Part shown: piece after piece, positions 44,495 through 53,018 of the stretch
How the letters are laid out: each line of letters starts with the position of its first letter
Position numbering within the stretch: the first letter of the stretch is position 1
Assembly: GCF_002205635.1 (NCBI RefSeq)
Contig: NZ_NISJ01000002.1
Location: 434,001-498,000, forward strand
DNA: 64,000 nucleotides
Direction: 5' to 3'
Source of the DNA: Sphingopyxis witflariensis
GTDB taxonomy: Bacteria; Pseudomonadota; Alphaproteobacteria; Sphingomonadales; Sphingomonadaceae
The notes under the pieces: model-generated
What the model was told of the DNA's origin: nothing
What the model saw: only the letters and a program-made list of their open reading frames with translations
The model's database searches: none
Made by a program: the position numbers and the translations under genes

Positions 44495-45430
44495 ATGCGA
44501 CGGTGGATCATGGCGGGCGTGCTGGTGGCGATGCTCGTCGCCGGCGCGGGCTGGATGGCCCTGCGCCCGCGGTCAGCGCAGCCGCCGCCACTGCGCGTGT
44601 TGCTGATCCCCGCCGATGGCGGGACCGAAAGCGGCACGCTGGCCGACTATCGGCCGATCTTCAACGCCGTGGCACGCCGCACCGGGCTCCGCTTCGACCT
44701 GAAGGTGGCGCAATCCTATGGCGGAGTGGTCGAGGCGATGTGCAACAATGCCGCTGACATCGCCTTCGTTGGGTCCGTCACCTATCTCCAGGCCCGCAAG
44801 CGCGGCTGCGCCGAGCCGCTCGCGATCGCGGTCAAATCAGGCCGTTCAGTCTATTATGCCGGGCTGTTCGTCCGGCCGGAATCGTCCATCCAATCTATCG
44901 CCGACCTGCGCGGCAAGCGCGTCGCCTTTGGCGACGTCAATTCGACCTCGGCCTTTGTTTTCCCCATCACCATGCTGCTCGATGCCGGGATCGATCCAGT
45001 TCGAGACCTGTCGGCGGTCCGCATGACAGGCACCCACGCCAACAGTCTCGCGACGCTGATCAATGATGAGGTCGACGCCGCGGCGCTCTCCTTCGATTCC
45101 TATGACAAGGCCGTCCGCGCCAATGTCCCCGGCGCACGGTCGCTACGCGTGATCGCGCGGAGCGACTCGATCCCCTATCCGCCACTGATCGCCAGCACGC
45201 GCCTGTCGCCCGCGCTGCGCGGGCAACTGCGCGCAGCTTTCGAGAATCTCGATGACAGCCCCGGCGTTACGCCCGCGATGATCCGCGGCTATGGCGGCGC
45301 GCAGGTCGATTCCTATGTCGGCCATATCGCGCCCGATCATTTCGCCCCCGCCGAGCGGAAGATGGCGCAGGTCAGCGACACCCTGAAGGACGAATTGCTG
45401 CGCAAGTCGGCCGAAAGGCCGCGCCGATGA
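44495..45430 (+). CDS. Phosphate/phosphonate-type ABC substrate-binding protein (PhnD-like)
   Basis: A 311-residue protein with an N-terminal signal or anchor (WIMAGVLVAMLVAGAGWMAL) and the PhnD/SsuA2-type fold: LIPADGGTESGTLADYRPIFNAVARRTGLRFDLKVAQSYGGVVEAMCNNAADIAFVGSVTYLQA, then VAFGDVNSTSAFVFP. GGAG lies seven bases before the ATG. It binds an oxidised or reduced phosphorus compound for the transporter encoded by the next two genes. The exact ligand (phosphonate, phosphite or phosphate ester) cannot be read from sequence. Confidence 0.85.
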   Translation: MRRWIMAGVLVAMLVAGAGWMALRPRSAQPPPLRVLLIPADGGTESGTLADYRPIFNAVARRTGLRFDLKVAQSYGGVVEAMCNNAADIAFVGSVTYLQARKRGCAEPLAIAVKSGRSVYYAGLFVRPESSIQSIADLRGKRVAFGDVNSTSAFVFPITMLLDAGIDPVRDLSAVRMTGTHANSLATLINDEVDAAALSFDSYDKAVRANVPGARSLRVIARSDSIPYPPLIASTRLSPALRGQLRAAFENLDDSPGVTPAMIRGYGGAQVDSYVGHIAPDHFAPAERKMAQVSDTLKDELLRKSAERPRR

Positions 45431-46152
45431 TCGACGTCCGCATCATCGATCTCAGCCTCCGCCATCCCGGCGGCGCCGAGGCCTTGGCGAATGTATCGCT
45501 CGACATTCCCGCAGGCCAGTTCTGTGCGGTGCTCGGGGCATCCGGCGCGGGCAAATCGACCTTGCTGCGGGTACTCGCGGAAATAACCGCCCCCAGCACC
45601 GGGAGCATGTTGTACTGTGGCGCGCCATCGGACACCGCGCTCCGTCGCCGCATCGGCCTGATCCCACAGGATTTTGCGCTGTGCGGACGGGCCAGCGTCG
45701 CGCGCAATGTCATGGCGGTCGCCGATATCGCCCTCTGGCGCTCCTTCATCGGCCTCTATCCGCAGTCCGAACGTGCGCGCGCCGCAAGGCTGCTCGCGGC
45801 ACTGGGGCTGGAAGAAACCCATCTCGCGCGCCGCGCCGACAGCCTGTCGGGCGGCCAGCAACAGCGCGTCGCGATCGCTCGCGCACTGCTCCACCGCCCC
45901 GCGATCATCCTCGCTGACGAGCCCGTCTCCAGCCTCGACCCCGCGACCGGCGAAGCGACACTGGCGCTGCTTCGCAACGAAGCGCGCGACCTCGGCGCGA
46001 CACTGATTTGTAGCCTGCACCAGCCCGATCTCGCGCGCCGTTTCGCCGACCGAATCATCCTGCTAGACGCCGGCCGTATCGTCTTCGACGGGACCCCTGC
46101 GAAGTTCGACGGTGACATCACCCGACCACGTTTGCTGGCGGTGGGGCAATGA
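45427..46152 (+). CDS. ABC transporter ATPase, PhnC-like
   Basis: A 241-residue ATPase: Walker A GASGAGKST at 37-45, Q-loop near IPQDFAL, signature LSGGQQQRVAIARAL, Walker B IILADEP and H-loop SLHQPDLARRFADRI. It powers import through the PhnE-like permease. The start overlaps the phnD-like stop and the stop overlaps the permease start, both as ATGA, which indicates one polycistronic message. Confidence 0.92.
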   Translation: MIDVRIIDLSLRHPGGAEALANVSLDIPAGQFCAVLGASGAGKSTLLRVLAEITAPSTGSMLYCGAPSDTALRRRIGLIPQDFALCGRASVARNVMAVADIALWRSFIGLYPQSERARAARLLAALGLEETHLARRADSLSGGQQQRVAIARALLHRPAIILADEPVSSLDPATGEATLALLRNEARDLGATLICSLHQPDLARRFADRIILLDAGRIVFDGTPAKFDGDITRPRLLAVGQ

Positions 46153-47144
46153 AAACAGCCCTTCCCTGGCGCTTTCCGGCGATGCTCAACGCGCGCACCG
46201 TCGCGCTGCTCGTCGCAGCGTTTCTGCTGCTCTGCTACACCGGCCAGCGCGTCGAGATCGACCGGATGCTGGCGCTCAGCGGCGAAGCCATGTTGGCAAC
46301 GGCGGGAATCACCGAGCGCTCACAGGTCGCCGAGGGGCTGGGCACAACGCTCATTCAACTGGCGCCAATCCAGCTATCGTCGCGGCGCGAGGTGAGCCGG
46401 ATCGAAGATTTCGACCCCGAACGCCTCCCCCTCTTCGCGCGCATCGAAACGGTCGAAACGCCAGTCACCGAACTCAATCCCGAAACGCTGCGCCACGAAG
46501 AACGCGCGGTGCACACGGCATGGCTGGTCGAACCCTTCGGCTATGCCTTCCACGTCGCCGCAAAAATGCTCGAGACGATCGAGATCGCGCTTTGGGGTAC
46601 CGTCATCGCGGTGCTGATCGGATTGCCGCTCGCGCTGCTGGGCGCAAGCAATGTCACCCCGCACCCAGCAATCCGCAGCATCGCCCGCGCGGCATCGGCT
46701 TTTCTCCGCGCGGTGCCCGAACTCATCTCCGCGCTTTTCCTCGTCATCGCCTATGGTTTCGGGCCGATTGCCGGGGTGCTGGCACTCGGCCTGCATGCGG
46801 CGGGCTTCCTCGGCAAATTCTACGCCGACGATATCGAGGATGCCGATCCGCTCCCGCAAGCCGCACTCGCGGCGATGGGCGCTGCGCGGCTGACGATTTG
46901 GCGCTGCGCGATCCTGCCGCAGGCGCTGCCGCAGCATATCGCCTGCACGCTTTACACCTTCGATCGCAACGTCCGCATGGGCGCGGTGATCGGCCTCGTC
47001 GGTGCGGGCGGCATCGGCCAGGAATTGAAGGGCCGCTTCGACATGTATGAATATGGCCATGTCGGCACGATCCTGATCGCCATCTTCATCGTCATCCTGG
47101 CGCTCGACCTGATCGCGTGCCGCGCGCGTCGGGCGTGGCGGTGA
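46149..47144 (+). CDS. ABC transporter permease, PhnE-like
   Basis: A 331-residue membrane protein. An N-terminal helix and a periplasmic-sized region of about 100 residues precede the BPD-transport domain (MLETIEIALWGTVIAVLIGLPLALLGASN; RAVPELISALFLVIAYGFGPIAGVLALGLHAAGFLGKFYADDIEDADPLPQAALAAMGA), whose EAA-type loop contacts the ATPase. It completes the PhnDCE-type importer. The N-terminal insertion is larger than in E. coli PhnE. Confidence 0.9.
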   Translation: MKTALPWRFPAMLNARTVALLVAAFLLLCYTGQRVEIDRMLALSGEAMLATAGITERSQVAEGLGTTLIQLAPIQLSSRREVSRIEDFDPERLPLFARIETVETPVTELNPETLRHEERAVHTAWLVEPFGYAFHVAAKMLETIEIALWGTVIAVLIGLPLALLGASNVTPHPAIRSIARAASAFLRAVPELISALFLVIAYGFGPIAGVLALGLHAAGFLGKFYADDIEDADPLPQAALAAMGAARLTIWRCAILPQALPQHIACTLYTFDRNVRMGAVIGLVGAGGIGQELKGRFDMYEYGHVGTILIAIFIVILALDLIACRARRAWR

Positions 47145-47178
47145 CGCACATTTTCCTTTTCAACCCGGAGTAGTTTGA

Positions 47179-49281
47179 ATGAGCGAGTCGAGACGACATT
47201 TCCTGAAAGCCGCCGGTGTCGCCGGATCGGCCGCCGCGTTCCACGCCAGCATCGGCCGGGCGCTGGCCATCCCCGCGAAGCGGACGACGGGCACGATCAA
47301 GGATGTGCGCCACATCGTCATCCTGATGCAGGAAAACCGGTCGTTCGATCATTATTTCGGGACGATGAAGGGCGTGCGCGGTTTCGGTGATCGCCATCCG
47401 ATCCCGCTGCCCGATGGCAAGAATGTCTGGTTCCAGAACAATGGCGCGCGCGAACTGCCGCCGTTCCACCTCGACACCGCGCGCACCAACGCGCTGAAGG
47501 TGCCGGGCACCCCGCACAGCTTCTCCGACGCACAGGCGGCGTGGAATCAGGGCAAGTTCGGCCTGTGGCCCAAATATAAGACCGACTATTCGATGGGCTA
47601 TTACAGGCGCGAGGATATTCCGTTCCAGTTCGCGCTCGCTGAGGCCTTCACCATTTGCGACGCCTATCATTGCTCGATCACAACGGGCACCGATCCCAAC
47701 CGCATCGTCTTCTGGTCGGGCTCCAACTTCGACCCGGAAGTTGCCGCGACCGGCACCAATTGCCGCGACGACAAGTCCGAACCCAATAACCTCCGCTGCT
47801 GGATCAAGGGCGCGCTGCCCGAACCGGGTTATACCTATGCCGGCAATGCGCTCGAATGGGCGACGATCCCCGAAGTGCTCGAAGCCGCGGGCGTCGACTG
47901 GCGCATCTATCAGGACCCCAATGACAATTGGACCGGGGCAATGCACGGCGGGCTGGCGTTCAAAGGCTTTCGCGACGCCAAGCCGGGCTCGCCGATCTAT
48001 GAGCGCGGCATGGCGCATCACTCGCTCGAGAAGCTCGCCGAGGACGCGAAGAACGGCACGCTGCCCGCGGTGTCGTGGGTGTTGCCGCCCAAGCAATGGT
48101 CCGAGCATCCTTCGGCCTCGACCCCGATCGAGGGCGCCGAATTCACCGCGCGCGTGCTCGATGCGCTGACCGCCAATCCCGACGTGTGGAGCGGCACGGT
48201 CTTCTTTCAGACCTTCGACGAGAATGACGGATTGTTCGACCATCTGCCTCCCGCCGCGCCGCCGTCGTACAACGCCGACGGCACGCTCGCGGGCAAGGCG
48301 ACGCTCGCGCTGCCCGGCCATTATTTCGACGATCATGAGGATAAATATCTGTCGCGCGACGACAGCATCTCGGGGACGACGCGCCCCTTCGGGCTTGGCC
48401 CGCGCGTGCCGATGTATGTCGTCTCGCCATGGAGCAAGGGCGGCTGGGCCAACAGCGAAGTGATGGATCACACCTCGGTCGGCCAGTTTCTCGAAAAGCG
48501 CTTCGGCGTCACCATCCCGGCGATCAGCCCTTGGCACCGCGCGGTGTGCGGCGACATGACTTCCTGCTTCGACTTCACCAAAAGCGCCGACGCGGCCTTT
48601 CCCGCGCTGCCCGATGTCAGCGGATCGACCGCAATCCTCGACACGCATTTGCAGCGCCCCAAGGCGATGCCGCCGCGCGTGCCGCAGGACCTGTTCCAGG
48701 AAAAGGGCATCCGCCGCTCACGCGCTCTGCCTTATGTGCTCCACGTCGATGCCCGGATCGACGCCGCGGGGAAGGCGGTCGTACTCGACTTCGTCAATCA
48801 AGGCTCAGCGGGCGCTGTTTTCCACGTCTACGACAAGCAGAACCTCGATCGCATCCCGCGCCGCTACACCGTCGAGGCGGGCAAGACGATCGACGATCGC
48901 TGGGACGTCGAAGCCGATGGGGCGTTCGACCTGTGGGTGCTCGGCCCCAACGGATTCCACCGGGCCTTTCGCGGAAAATTGGGTCACGCGGCGCACGCAC
49001 CGACGATGACCGCGCGCTATGAAGGCAAGAAGCTGGCATTTGCTTTCGTTAATGAAGCGGGCGATCCGCAAAAGGCGGTGATCGCCCGCGACGCCTATGC
49101 GCCCTCCGCCAGCAAGGAGATTGCAATCGCGGGTTACAGCAAGGCGATACAGGCGTGGCCGACCCCGAAGGATCATGACTGGTACGACGTGACCGTCACG
49201 CTGACCGGCATCGAAACCCGCCTCGCCGGGCGCATCGAGCGCGGCGTTCACGGCATCAGCGACCCCTATATCTTCGCCTGA
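47179..49281 (+). CDS. Tat-exported phosphocholine-specific phospholipase C-type enzyme
   Basis: A 700-residue protein with a twin-arginine signal (SESRRHFLKAAGVAGSAAAF). The phosphoesterase domain begins HIVILMQENRSFDHYFGTMKGVRGFGD; further metal-site motifs are ITTGTDPNRIVFWSG, FFQTFDENDGLFDHLPPA and the GLGPRVPMYVVSPWSKGGW segment. Two C-terminal beta domains follow, as in Pseudomonas PlcH/PlcN. It hydrolyses phospholipids such as phosphatidylcholine, releasing phosphorylated head groups that the adjacent receptor and ABC importer could take up. It follows the permease gene by 34 bases, so it is probably in the same operon. Confidence 0.92.
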   Translation: MSESRRHFLKAAGVAGSAAAFHASIGRALAIPAKRTTGTIKDVRHIVILMQENRSFDHYFGTMKGVRGFGDRHPIPLPDGKNVWFQNNGARELPPFHLDTARTNALKVPGTPHSFSDAQAAWNQGKFGLWPKYKTDYSMGYYRREDIPFQFALAEAFTICDAYHCSITTGTDPNRIVFWSGSNFDPEVAATGTNCRDDKSEPNNLRCWIKGALPEPGYTYAGNALEWATIPEVLEAAGVDWRIYQDPNDNWTGAMHGGLAFKGFRDAKPGSPIYERGMAHHSLEKLAEDAKNGTLPAVSWVLPPKQWSEHPSASTPIEGAEFTARVLDALTANPDVWSGTVFFQTFDENDGLFDHLPPAAPPSYNADGTLAGKATLALPGHYFDDHEDKYLSRDDSISGTTRPFGLGPRVPMYVVSPWSKGGWANSEVMDHTSVGQFLEKRFGVTIPAISPWHRAVCGDMTSCFDFTKSADAAFPALPDVSGSTAILDTHLQRPKAMPPRVPQDLFQEKGIRRSRALPYVLHVDARIDAAGKAVVLDFVNQGSAGAVFHVYDKQNLDRIPRRYTVEAGKTIDDRWDVEADGAFDLWVLGPNGFHRAFRGKLGHAAHAPTMTARYEGKKLAFAFVNEAGDPQKAVIARDAYAPSASKEIAIAGYSKAIQAWPTPKDHDWYDVTVTLTGIETRLAGRIERGVHGISDPYIFA

Positions 49282-49290
49282 TAGCACCCG

Positions 49291-49327
49291 GAATTGCCGG
49301 GCAGGTTCATCACCTGCCCGGCAATTC
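49291..49327 (+). terminator. Strong hairpin after the phospholipase gene
   Basis: Arms 49291-49306 and 49312-49327 are perfect complements over 16 bp with a 5-base loop (TCATC), ten bases after the stop codon. There is no U-tract. It marks the end of the phosphorus-scavenging operon and the left edge of the AT-richer segment. Confidence 0.7.
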
Positions 49328-49483
49328 GTGCGGAGCGACGCGCGACGGCAAGCAGACAGCACAAAGATTCGACCGCGGGCGACCGCGACAATCATGTCGT
49401 CAAATTTTGATGTGCTGAAATGGCCGCATGGCCAGGCCATTGAAAAATGCAGTCTTATGGAGCAAAAAAACCAAAATTACGGA

Positions 49484-49696
49484 TCAAGATTTAAAGCCAC
49501 GGTAGATCCATCGACCGATGAGAAACGTGGGCCACGCCAACACGGGCAAGACGATGCCGAAGAAAACGCTCTTGATGACCGCGGTTGACGCGCTTTCCAT
49601 AGATTCCCAAGATATTTCATTGCTGCACCCATCAAATGGACCCCAGAACCAACCGGAGCACTCTTGAAGTGTTTCGATGTTGATTGCGAAGACCAA
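49484..49696 (-). CDS. Possible small membrane protein
   Basis: A 70-residue open frame with one hydrophobic segment (VIKSVFFGIVLPVLAWPTFLIGRWIYRGF) preceded by a polar, Cys- and Trp-containing N-terminus. No family resemblance and no strong ribosome site; support comes only from the coherent membrane-anchor pattern and lack of overlap with other genes. Confidence 0.35.
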   Translation of the reverse strand: MVFAINIETLQECSGWFWGPFDGCSNEISWESMESASTAVIKSVFFGIVLPVLAWPTFLIGRWIYRGFKS

Positions 49697-49803
49697 GGCC
49701 CACCAAGTGAAATATGGAATTTAAATCACTATCCCAAGCCGCTTCAAGCCTTTGCCCGTGTTCATGTCGCCCACTTCCGGAATCTATTAGCCCAACTCTC
49801 AGC

Positions 49804-49978
49804 AGTTTTAGGATCAAGACGCCGGTCTCCCAAGCTAATCATTTTTTAGCTTCGATGCTGGTCATTGTTATGAGTTTGTGAAATGGTGATGGCATGGATG
49901 CTTGCCTTAGCTTCCCGTTACGCGGCGATAGCTGTATCGGCAAATTGCTTTGCCTTCCGCTGTTTTGATCCTAAAACT
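49804..49978. repeat. Inverted-repeat-bounded 175-bp segment (MITE-like)
   Basis: AGTTTTAGGATCAA at 49804-49817 is exactly complementary to 49965-49978, and similarity continues inward to about 22 bases (AC..CGG). The enclosed 131 bases contain no gene. The structure resembles a miniature inverted-repeat element or a degenerate insertion-sequence remnant. No target-site duplication is visible. Confidence 0.4.
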
Positions 49979-50012
49979 CCAAAGGCTTTTGATTAAAATA
50001 TAAGGATCGACG

Positions 50013-50630
50013 ATGCGACGTGACTGGATTTTCTTGGCGACGGCCATCTATTTTCTTAGCGCATGTTCTGAGCAAGCTGTGTCTGCTCAGGCGCCTGAAA
50101 CGACGTCTTCTCGTAGCGAGGTGGGAAGAGACATCCGTGGTCAGGAGTGGCGCCTGAGTATTTCTGACGGGGTAAATAAGGCACAGCTACCCTCAACAAC
50201 TAACATGAAACTCATGGGGTTCGACGTTCGAAAATATGTAAAGGAGAGCTGTGTAGACTTGTGGCGGAGCAGCACGTGTCAAGTTTTTGCACAGCCGGAT
50301 CCTCAGGGCACGCTTACAGGCTATTTGATCATATCCGGGGATGGGAAGAGCTATTCCGTCGATAGCGACACTGTCACCACCCCATTGGGTGTCTCGTCGA
50401 AGAAATGCACAATTGGCGGCGAGTTAGAAGTGACCGACGGTAAACCAACGTCCAATTTTTCAGGCTGGAGCGCGTTCTCGTCGCGGGATGGAGCAGAGGG
50501 ACGGTTTTGGTTTAAGCGCATCGACAATAACGTGAAGGTGGCCGACGAGCGTTGGAATTATTGCTACGATGATCGCCATATTGAAGATGTCTACGTTTTA
50601 ATCGGGTCGATGACTCGAGAACTATCATAG
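50013..50630 (+). CDS. Putative lipoprotein of unknown function
   Basis: A 205-residue protein with a lipoprotein signal (LATAIYFLSAC, lipobox Cys at residue 18) followed by a low-complexity Ser/Ala/Glu segment and a compact domain with several cysteines (ESCVDLWRSSTCQVF; SSKKCTIGG; WNYCYDD). No family recognised. Codon use is more AT-rich than the chromosomal genes to its left, which suggests horizontal origin. It is convergent with the OLD-family gene. Confidence 0.65.
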   Translation: MRRDWIFLATAIYFLSACSEQAVSAQAPETTSSRSEVGRDIRGQEWRLSISDGVNKAQLPSTTNMKLMGFDVRKYVKESCVDLWRSSTCQVFAQPDPQGTLTGYLIISGDGKSYSVDSDTVTTPLGVSSKKCTIGGELEVTDGKPTSNFSGWSAFSSRDGAEGRFWFKRIDNNVKVADERWNYCYDDRHIEDVYVLIGSMTRELS

Positions 50631-50741
50631 CAAACACTACGTATCGTCAGAAGGTTGAGTCTTCTCTCGGACGTGGGTCAAGCAGCGTGACGAATCACAA
50701 AATCTAGCAAAAACGATGGCTGAGCGAATACCAGCCGCGCC

Positions 50742-52844
50742 TTATTGATCCGTGGTTGTCGACCCTAGGAGATCAAAGAGCTTCTGCCAGCGATCAACAT
50801 ACTCTTCAGAGATAACAGAGATCCCGTTTTTCAGCAGAAACTGCTTCGCGTTTTTGGAAACTTCGACTTTCCAGCCTGGCTCGAGATCGATCTTTTCCTT
50901 TTGAGCCCACGCTTCGATTTGGTCTAAGATTGGGCGCCCCGTTTCAACGGAGTCAGAAAATTGATTATCGGCCAGACGATATATCCGATCGATCACGCTG
51001 GCGATTACGCTAGCTGGAATAAGATCCTCAATTTCTGACCCATTTATGTCAGTATAGCTGTCGATAATGATCAGGCGGTCAGGCTGTTGCTGATAGAGAC
51101 TTGATCCGAGTTCCTTTGCGATCCGGCGTCCGCTCTCATCCCCATCAAGAATCATGTAAGGTAGAGCTTCATCGCGTCCGGTAAGTATGCTCGCAACCAT
51201 TCGGGTGTTCTTGGTGCCGCCGGCCGGTGGAAAGACAAGTTCCCTTGCTGGCTTGAGGCGTCCGGACGACACGAGTAATGTCTTGATTGCCGTAAGATAG
51301 TGCTGATCCGAACTGCCTTCCACGATAACCGGCTGGCAGCCCAGCATGAGACTATCCGCAATGCTCAGTCCAAGCGCGGAGTGCACGGCATAGGCAGCGC
51401 CTGGCTGAAGTTCGGCTCCTTTACGCAGATCAGAAGTCGCTTGTGTTGCTCCTTTTTCATCGACGTAAACCTTGCGTGCCCGATCGAGCCGGTCGGCGTG
51501 AACGAGGAACGGAGAGTGGGTCGTGTAAAGGATCTGGTTTGTCTTCGCTAAATTGTCGAAAAATTTTGAAAGGTCATACTGGGCGAGCGGATGCAGAGAT
51601 AGGCCTGGTTCGTCCAAGAGCAAGATCGCGTTCTCATGCTCCCCTTGGCCTGCACTTTCGACCAGAAACACGAGATAAAAACTGAGGAACCATTGCAGTC
51701 CGGTGCTTCGACCTTCCAACTCGACCTCTGCAGGTCGCCGCTCATCCGCGACCCAAATGCGAAAATGGTTTCCATCTGCCTCGAAGCGAAACCGATAATC
51801 GCCCTGTTTCCACCAGTCTTTGAATCGCGACGTGAGCGTCGTCCCTGCCGACTGGAGCAGGATTGAGCGTTCTCGCTTCCGCTCGGCAACCTCAGCTATT
51901 TCTGCCTCAGACGGCCCACGAGGAGGATTTCCAACAGTCGTTTCATCTCGTCCCAGTTCCAAGATTTCGCTGGGTTCGAGACGAACGAAGCTAAAGAGGA
52001 CACGCAAAGTGCGGGCTTTTGCTGCCTCTTTCTCCCCAAGATCGTCACGCTCGAGATTGTCTACAACGTGAGGCAAATAAATCTCAGAGTCGAGATTGCC
52101 GTAATTTGAGTAATAAACGAAACGCGGCACTCGCTTAATTATTGCCGCTTTGACAGATTCGACTGTTCCGGGAGCGGGAGCGAGCAGCCGAGCCTGCAAA
52201 TCGTCGATCTGGGCGGCTAGTGCCTCAAGACGAGGGAAAATGCTGCTTGTTTTTGCGGGAGCCTCTGGCGCTAGGGCGCGCAAATCGCTTGTTAGTGCGC
52301 TAAGCTCGTCGGCGGACAGCGGGACTGTAGGGAGACCAAGAATGGCAGACTCGATGCCCGAAACCAACTCGTCCTTCTGAGTCTCTTCTTTCGCGAGGGC
52401 CGAAATCGACTTGATCTCGGTCAGCGCAGTTTGAAGCAGGCCTTCGACCTCTTCTGCCGACGCTGTTGTATGATGCTGATGCCGCGGAAAGCTAACTTTG
52501 TATTCGCCATCGTAGTATCGATCGACGCGAACGACCTGCGCGTCCTCAAGAGTAATCCCAGCCGCACCGGCGAAACGGTCAGCCACATCTCCCAAGTCAA
52601 ATTCCACCGAGATGAAACAGAAGCTTCCAGGGTTCTCGCGAATCTCGGCGAACATCGTTTTGGGATAATCCGACGTTGGCCTTATATCGCCTTCCCGAGC
52701 AGGTTTGAGTTTCCAAAGAGGCAATAAGAGGTTGGACTTGCCGGACTCGTTGACACCGATCAGTGCCGTTACGTCGTCAATGCTGATCCATCCGCTGTCA
52801 ATAACTGATCGGAAGTTTGTGACCCTGTAACGCAGCAACCGCAT
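50742..52844 (-). CDS. OLD-family ATPase/Toprim endonuclease
   Basis: A 700-residue protein. The N-terminal ABC-type ATPase has Walker A GVNESGKSN at 30-38, an insertion with coiled-coil-like stretches, signature region STGLQWFLSFYLVFL, and Walker B LLLDEPGLSLHP (Asp411). The C-terminal Toprim nuclease domain carries VEGSSDQHY (Glu509) and LDGDESG (Asp567, Asp569). The family includes phage P2 OLD and GajA of the Gabija system, which cut DNA. No GajB-type UvrD helicase is adjacent. It lies 174 bases downstream of the GIY-YIG gene on the same strand and may be the ATPase partner of the helicase-methyltransferase set or an independent defence gene. Confidence 0.9.
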   Translation of the reverse strand: MRLLRYRVTNFRSVIDSGWISIDDVTALIGVNESGKSNLLLPLWKLKPAREGDIRPTSDYPKTMFAEIRENPGSFCFISVEFDLGDVADRFAGAAGITLEDAQVVRVDRYYDGEYKVSFPRHQHHTTASAEEVEGLLQTALTEIKSISALAKEETQKDELVSGIESAILGLPTVPLSADELSALTSDLRALAPEAPAKTSSIFPRLEALAAQIDDLQARLLAPAPGTVESVKAAIIKRVPRFVYYSNYGNLDSEIYLPHVVDNLERDDLGEKEAAKARTLRVLFSFVRLEPSEILELGRDETTVGNPPRGPSEAEIAEVAERKRERSILLQSAGTTLTSRFKDWWKQGDYRFRFEADGNHFRIWVADERRPAEVELEGRSTGLQWFLSFYLVFLVESAGQGEHENAILLLDEPGLSLHPLAQYDLSKFFDNLAKTNQILYTTHSPFLVHADRLDRARKVYVDEKGATQATSDLRKGAELQPGAAYAVHSALGLSIADSLMLGCQPVIVEGSSDQHYLTAIKTLLVSSGRLKPARELVFPPAGGTKNTRMVASILTGRDEALPYMILDGDESGRRIAKELGSSLYQQQPDRLIIIDSYTDINGSEIEDLIPASVIASVIDRIYRLADNQFSDSVETGRPILDQIEAWAQKEKIDLEPGWKVEVSKNAKQFLLKNGISVISEEYVDRWQKLFDLLGSTTTDQ

Positions 52845-53018
52845 TTCATCTAAACTCCATCAGCTATTTCTTCGCTGTCGCATATACCCGTAAAACGTGA
52901 AAAGTTCTAGGTTTGTTCGAGGGCGAAAATCCATCGTTATCTACATGACGCCGTTTTTTCGTTGCATTCATCGCTCTGCAATTCTTAGGCGATTTCAATT
53001 CGCTCTCCACGGCTCATT

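Larger units (their letters stand above)
49328..50012. other. AT-richer intergenic stretch at the left edge of the island
   Basis: 685 bases with visibly lower G/C content than the flanking host genes. It holds one possible small membrane-protein gene on the minus strand (49484-49696) and a pair of long inverted repeats (49804-49825 and 49957-49978). No tRNA-like attachment sequence was found here. Otherwise nothing recognisable. Confidence 0.5.

Noticed and set aside
49632..49849. Several short frames in the AT-richer gap
   Set aside because: They overlap each other on both strands, lack ribosome sites and show no protein-like pattern, except the one membrane-anchor frame listed.
50742..52844. 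Complete Gabija system
   Set aside because: No GajB-type UvrD helicase gene is adjacent; the nearby helicase is DEAD/DEAH-like SF2.
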